From CAZYWA01 sp964650975 [NCBI: uncultured bacterium] (GTDB lineage Bacteria; JADJOY01), in the NCBI GenBank assembly GCA_964650975.1, contig CAZYWA010000153.1, positions 1-15,503 on the forward strand: 15,503 bases of DNA, in the 5' to 3' direction. A program made the translations under genes and the position numbers. Each line of letters opens with the position of its first letter. Positions within the stretch are counted from its first letter, which is position 1. Positions 15,175 to 15,503 of this stretch are shown one piece after another. The notes under the pieces were generated by a model that saw only the letters and a program-made list of their open reading frames with translations, ran no database searches and was not told the DNA's origin.

Positions 15175-15503
15175 CTACCTCCCGGCGGCGTGCGCCAGCC
15201 GTTCGATCTCGAGGTTCCTGACGATCGGACCCGGCGCGCCGTGCTTGGCGGCCCGGAGCATGGCGCGGCCCACGTTCTCGGTGGTGGTCACGTAGCGCGG
15301 CACCAGCGTGCGCAGCACGGGGATCAGCGGTTTCAGCCCCACGTAGAACGCTCGCACCAGCTTCGCCTTGGGCTCGATGCCGTGGAGCGGCTGGATCAAC
15401 GCGGGCCGGAACATGTACGCGGAGCGGAACGGCAAGCGCAGCAGCGCGTTCTCGGTCGCACCCTTCACGCGTGCCCACATGATGCGCCCGCGCTCGCTCG
15501 AGT
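15175..15503 (-). CDS. Atypical SDR / NAD(P)-binding epimerase-like protein, C-terminal fragment
   Basis: The last about 109 residues of a protein that continues past the right edge; the reading frame stays open to the window end (…SSERGRIMWARVKG). The block MWARVKGATENALL, then AYMFRPALIQPLHG, then PRYVTTTENVGRAMLRAA, matches a family of atypical SDR proteins commonly annotated as NAD-dependent epimerase/dehydratase or NAD(P)H-binding proteins. The N-terminal Rossmann GxxGxxG motif would lie outside the window. In the position of the SDR catalytic YxxxK the sequence reads W-A-R-V-K, so the usual Tyr is absent. ATG 15480 is internal and not the true start. The protein is probably soluble; its substrate is unknown. 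It converges with the glycosyltransferase gene. Confidence 0.8.
   Translation of the reverse strand, partial: SSERGRIMWARVKGATENALLRLPFRSAYMFRPALIQPLHGIEPKAKLVRAFYVGLKPLIPVLRTLVPRYVTTTENVGRAMLRAAKHGAPGPIVRNLEIERLAHAAGR

Noticed and set aside
1-15503. Mobile element, phage, CRISPR or defence island
   Set aside because: No transposase, integrase, terminal repeats, repeat-spacer array, toxin-antitoxin pair or known defence domain was seen, and composition appears even across the window.

Overview
The window is a high-GC bacterial chromosome segment, roughly two thirds G+C, densely packed with housekeeping-type and accessory metabolic genes. I see no rRNA, tRNA, CRISPR array, transposase, phage gene or integration site. 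A lipoprotein signal, an E. coli-like AqpZ and a secreted beta-helix protein suggest a Gram-negative cell envelope. The mixture of a mycobacterial-type ATP-dependent DNA ligase, multi-domain hybrid kinases and strongly GC-biased codons fits a soil or sediment lineage of the old deltaproteobacterial grade (Myxococcota, Binatota or similar). That placement is an inference and weakly held.

Layout, left to right: (1) a minus-strand pair, a CPBP-type intramembrane protease followed by the N-terminal part of a secreted beta-helix protein cut by the window edge; (2) divergent from it, a large plus-strand cytoplasmic hybrid kinase, PAS-GAF-kinase-receiver-kinase; (3) convergent with that, a minus-strand SDR oxidoreductase; (4) divergent from the SDR, a plus-strand ATP-dependent DNA ligase of the Mycobacterium LigB type; (5) convergent with the ligase (24 bp gap), a minus-strand fumarylacetoacetate hydrolase-family enzyme; (6) divergent from it, a plus-strand lipoprotein penicillin-acylase-family Ntn hydrolase; (7) convergent with the acylase (12 bp gap), a minus-strand two-gene operon of aqpZ and a membrane-anchored bicupin; (8) divergent from aqpZ, a plus-strand TauD/TfdA-type Fe(II)/2-oxoglutarate dioxygenase, then a hairpin-rich gap and a membrane GT2 glycosyltransferase; (9) convergent with the glycosyltransferase, the C-terminal part of an atypical SDR/epimerase running off the right edge.

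The genes do not form one obvious pathway. Orientation alternates almost gene by gene, giving four divergent promoter regions (1167-1346, 5243-5386, 7916-8046, 12521-12684) and four convergent junctions. Only two same-strand groups look like transcription units: protease/beta-helix (91 bp gap) and aqpZ/bicupin (7 bp gap). Several enzymes (FAH-family hydrolase, acylase, bicupin, 2OG dioxygenase, SDR) are of catabolic or detoxifying types, but a joint substrate cannot be read from the sequence. All four divergent regions carry short inverted repeats, which are the main non-coding signal. No gene-free stretch exceeds 300 bases. I did not find a convincing new defence system or similar multi-gene novelty; the most interesting items are the dual-kinase architecture, the aquaporin/bicupin operon, the stand-alone LigB-type ligase and the repeated dyads in the divergent promoters.
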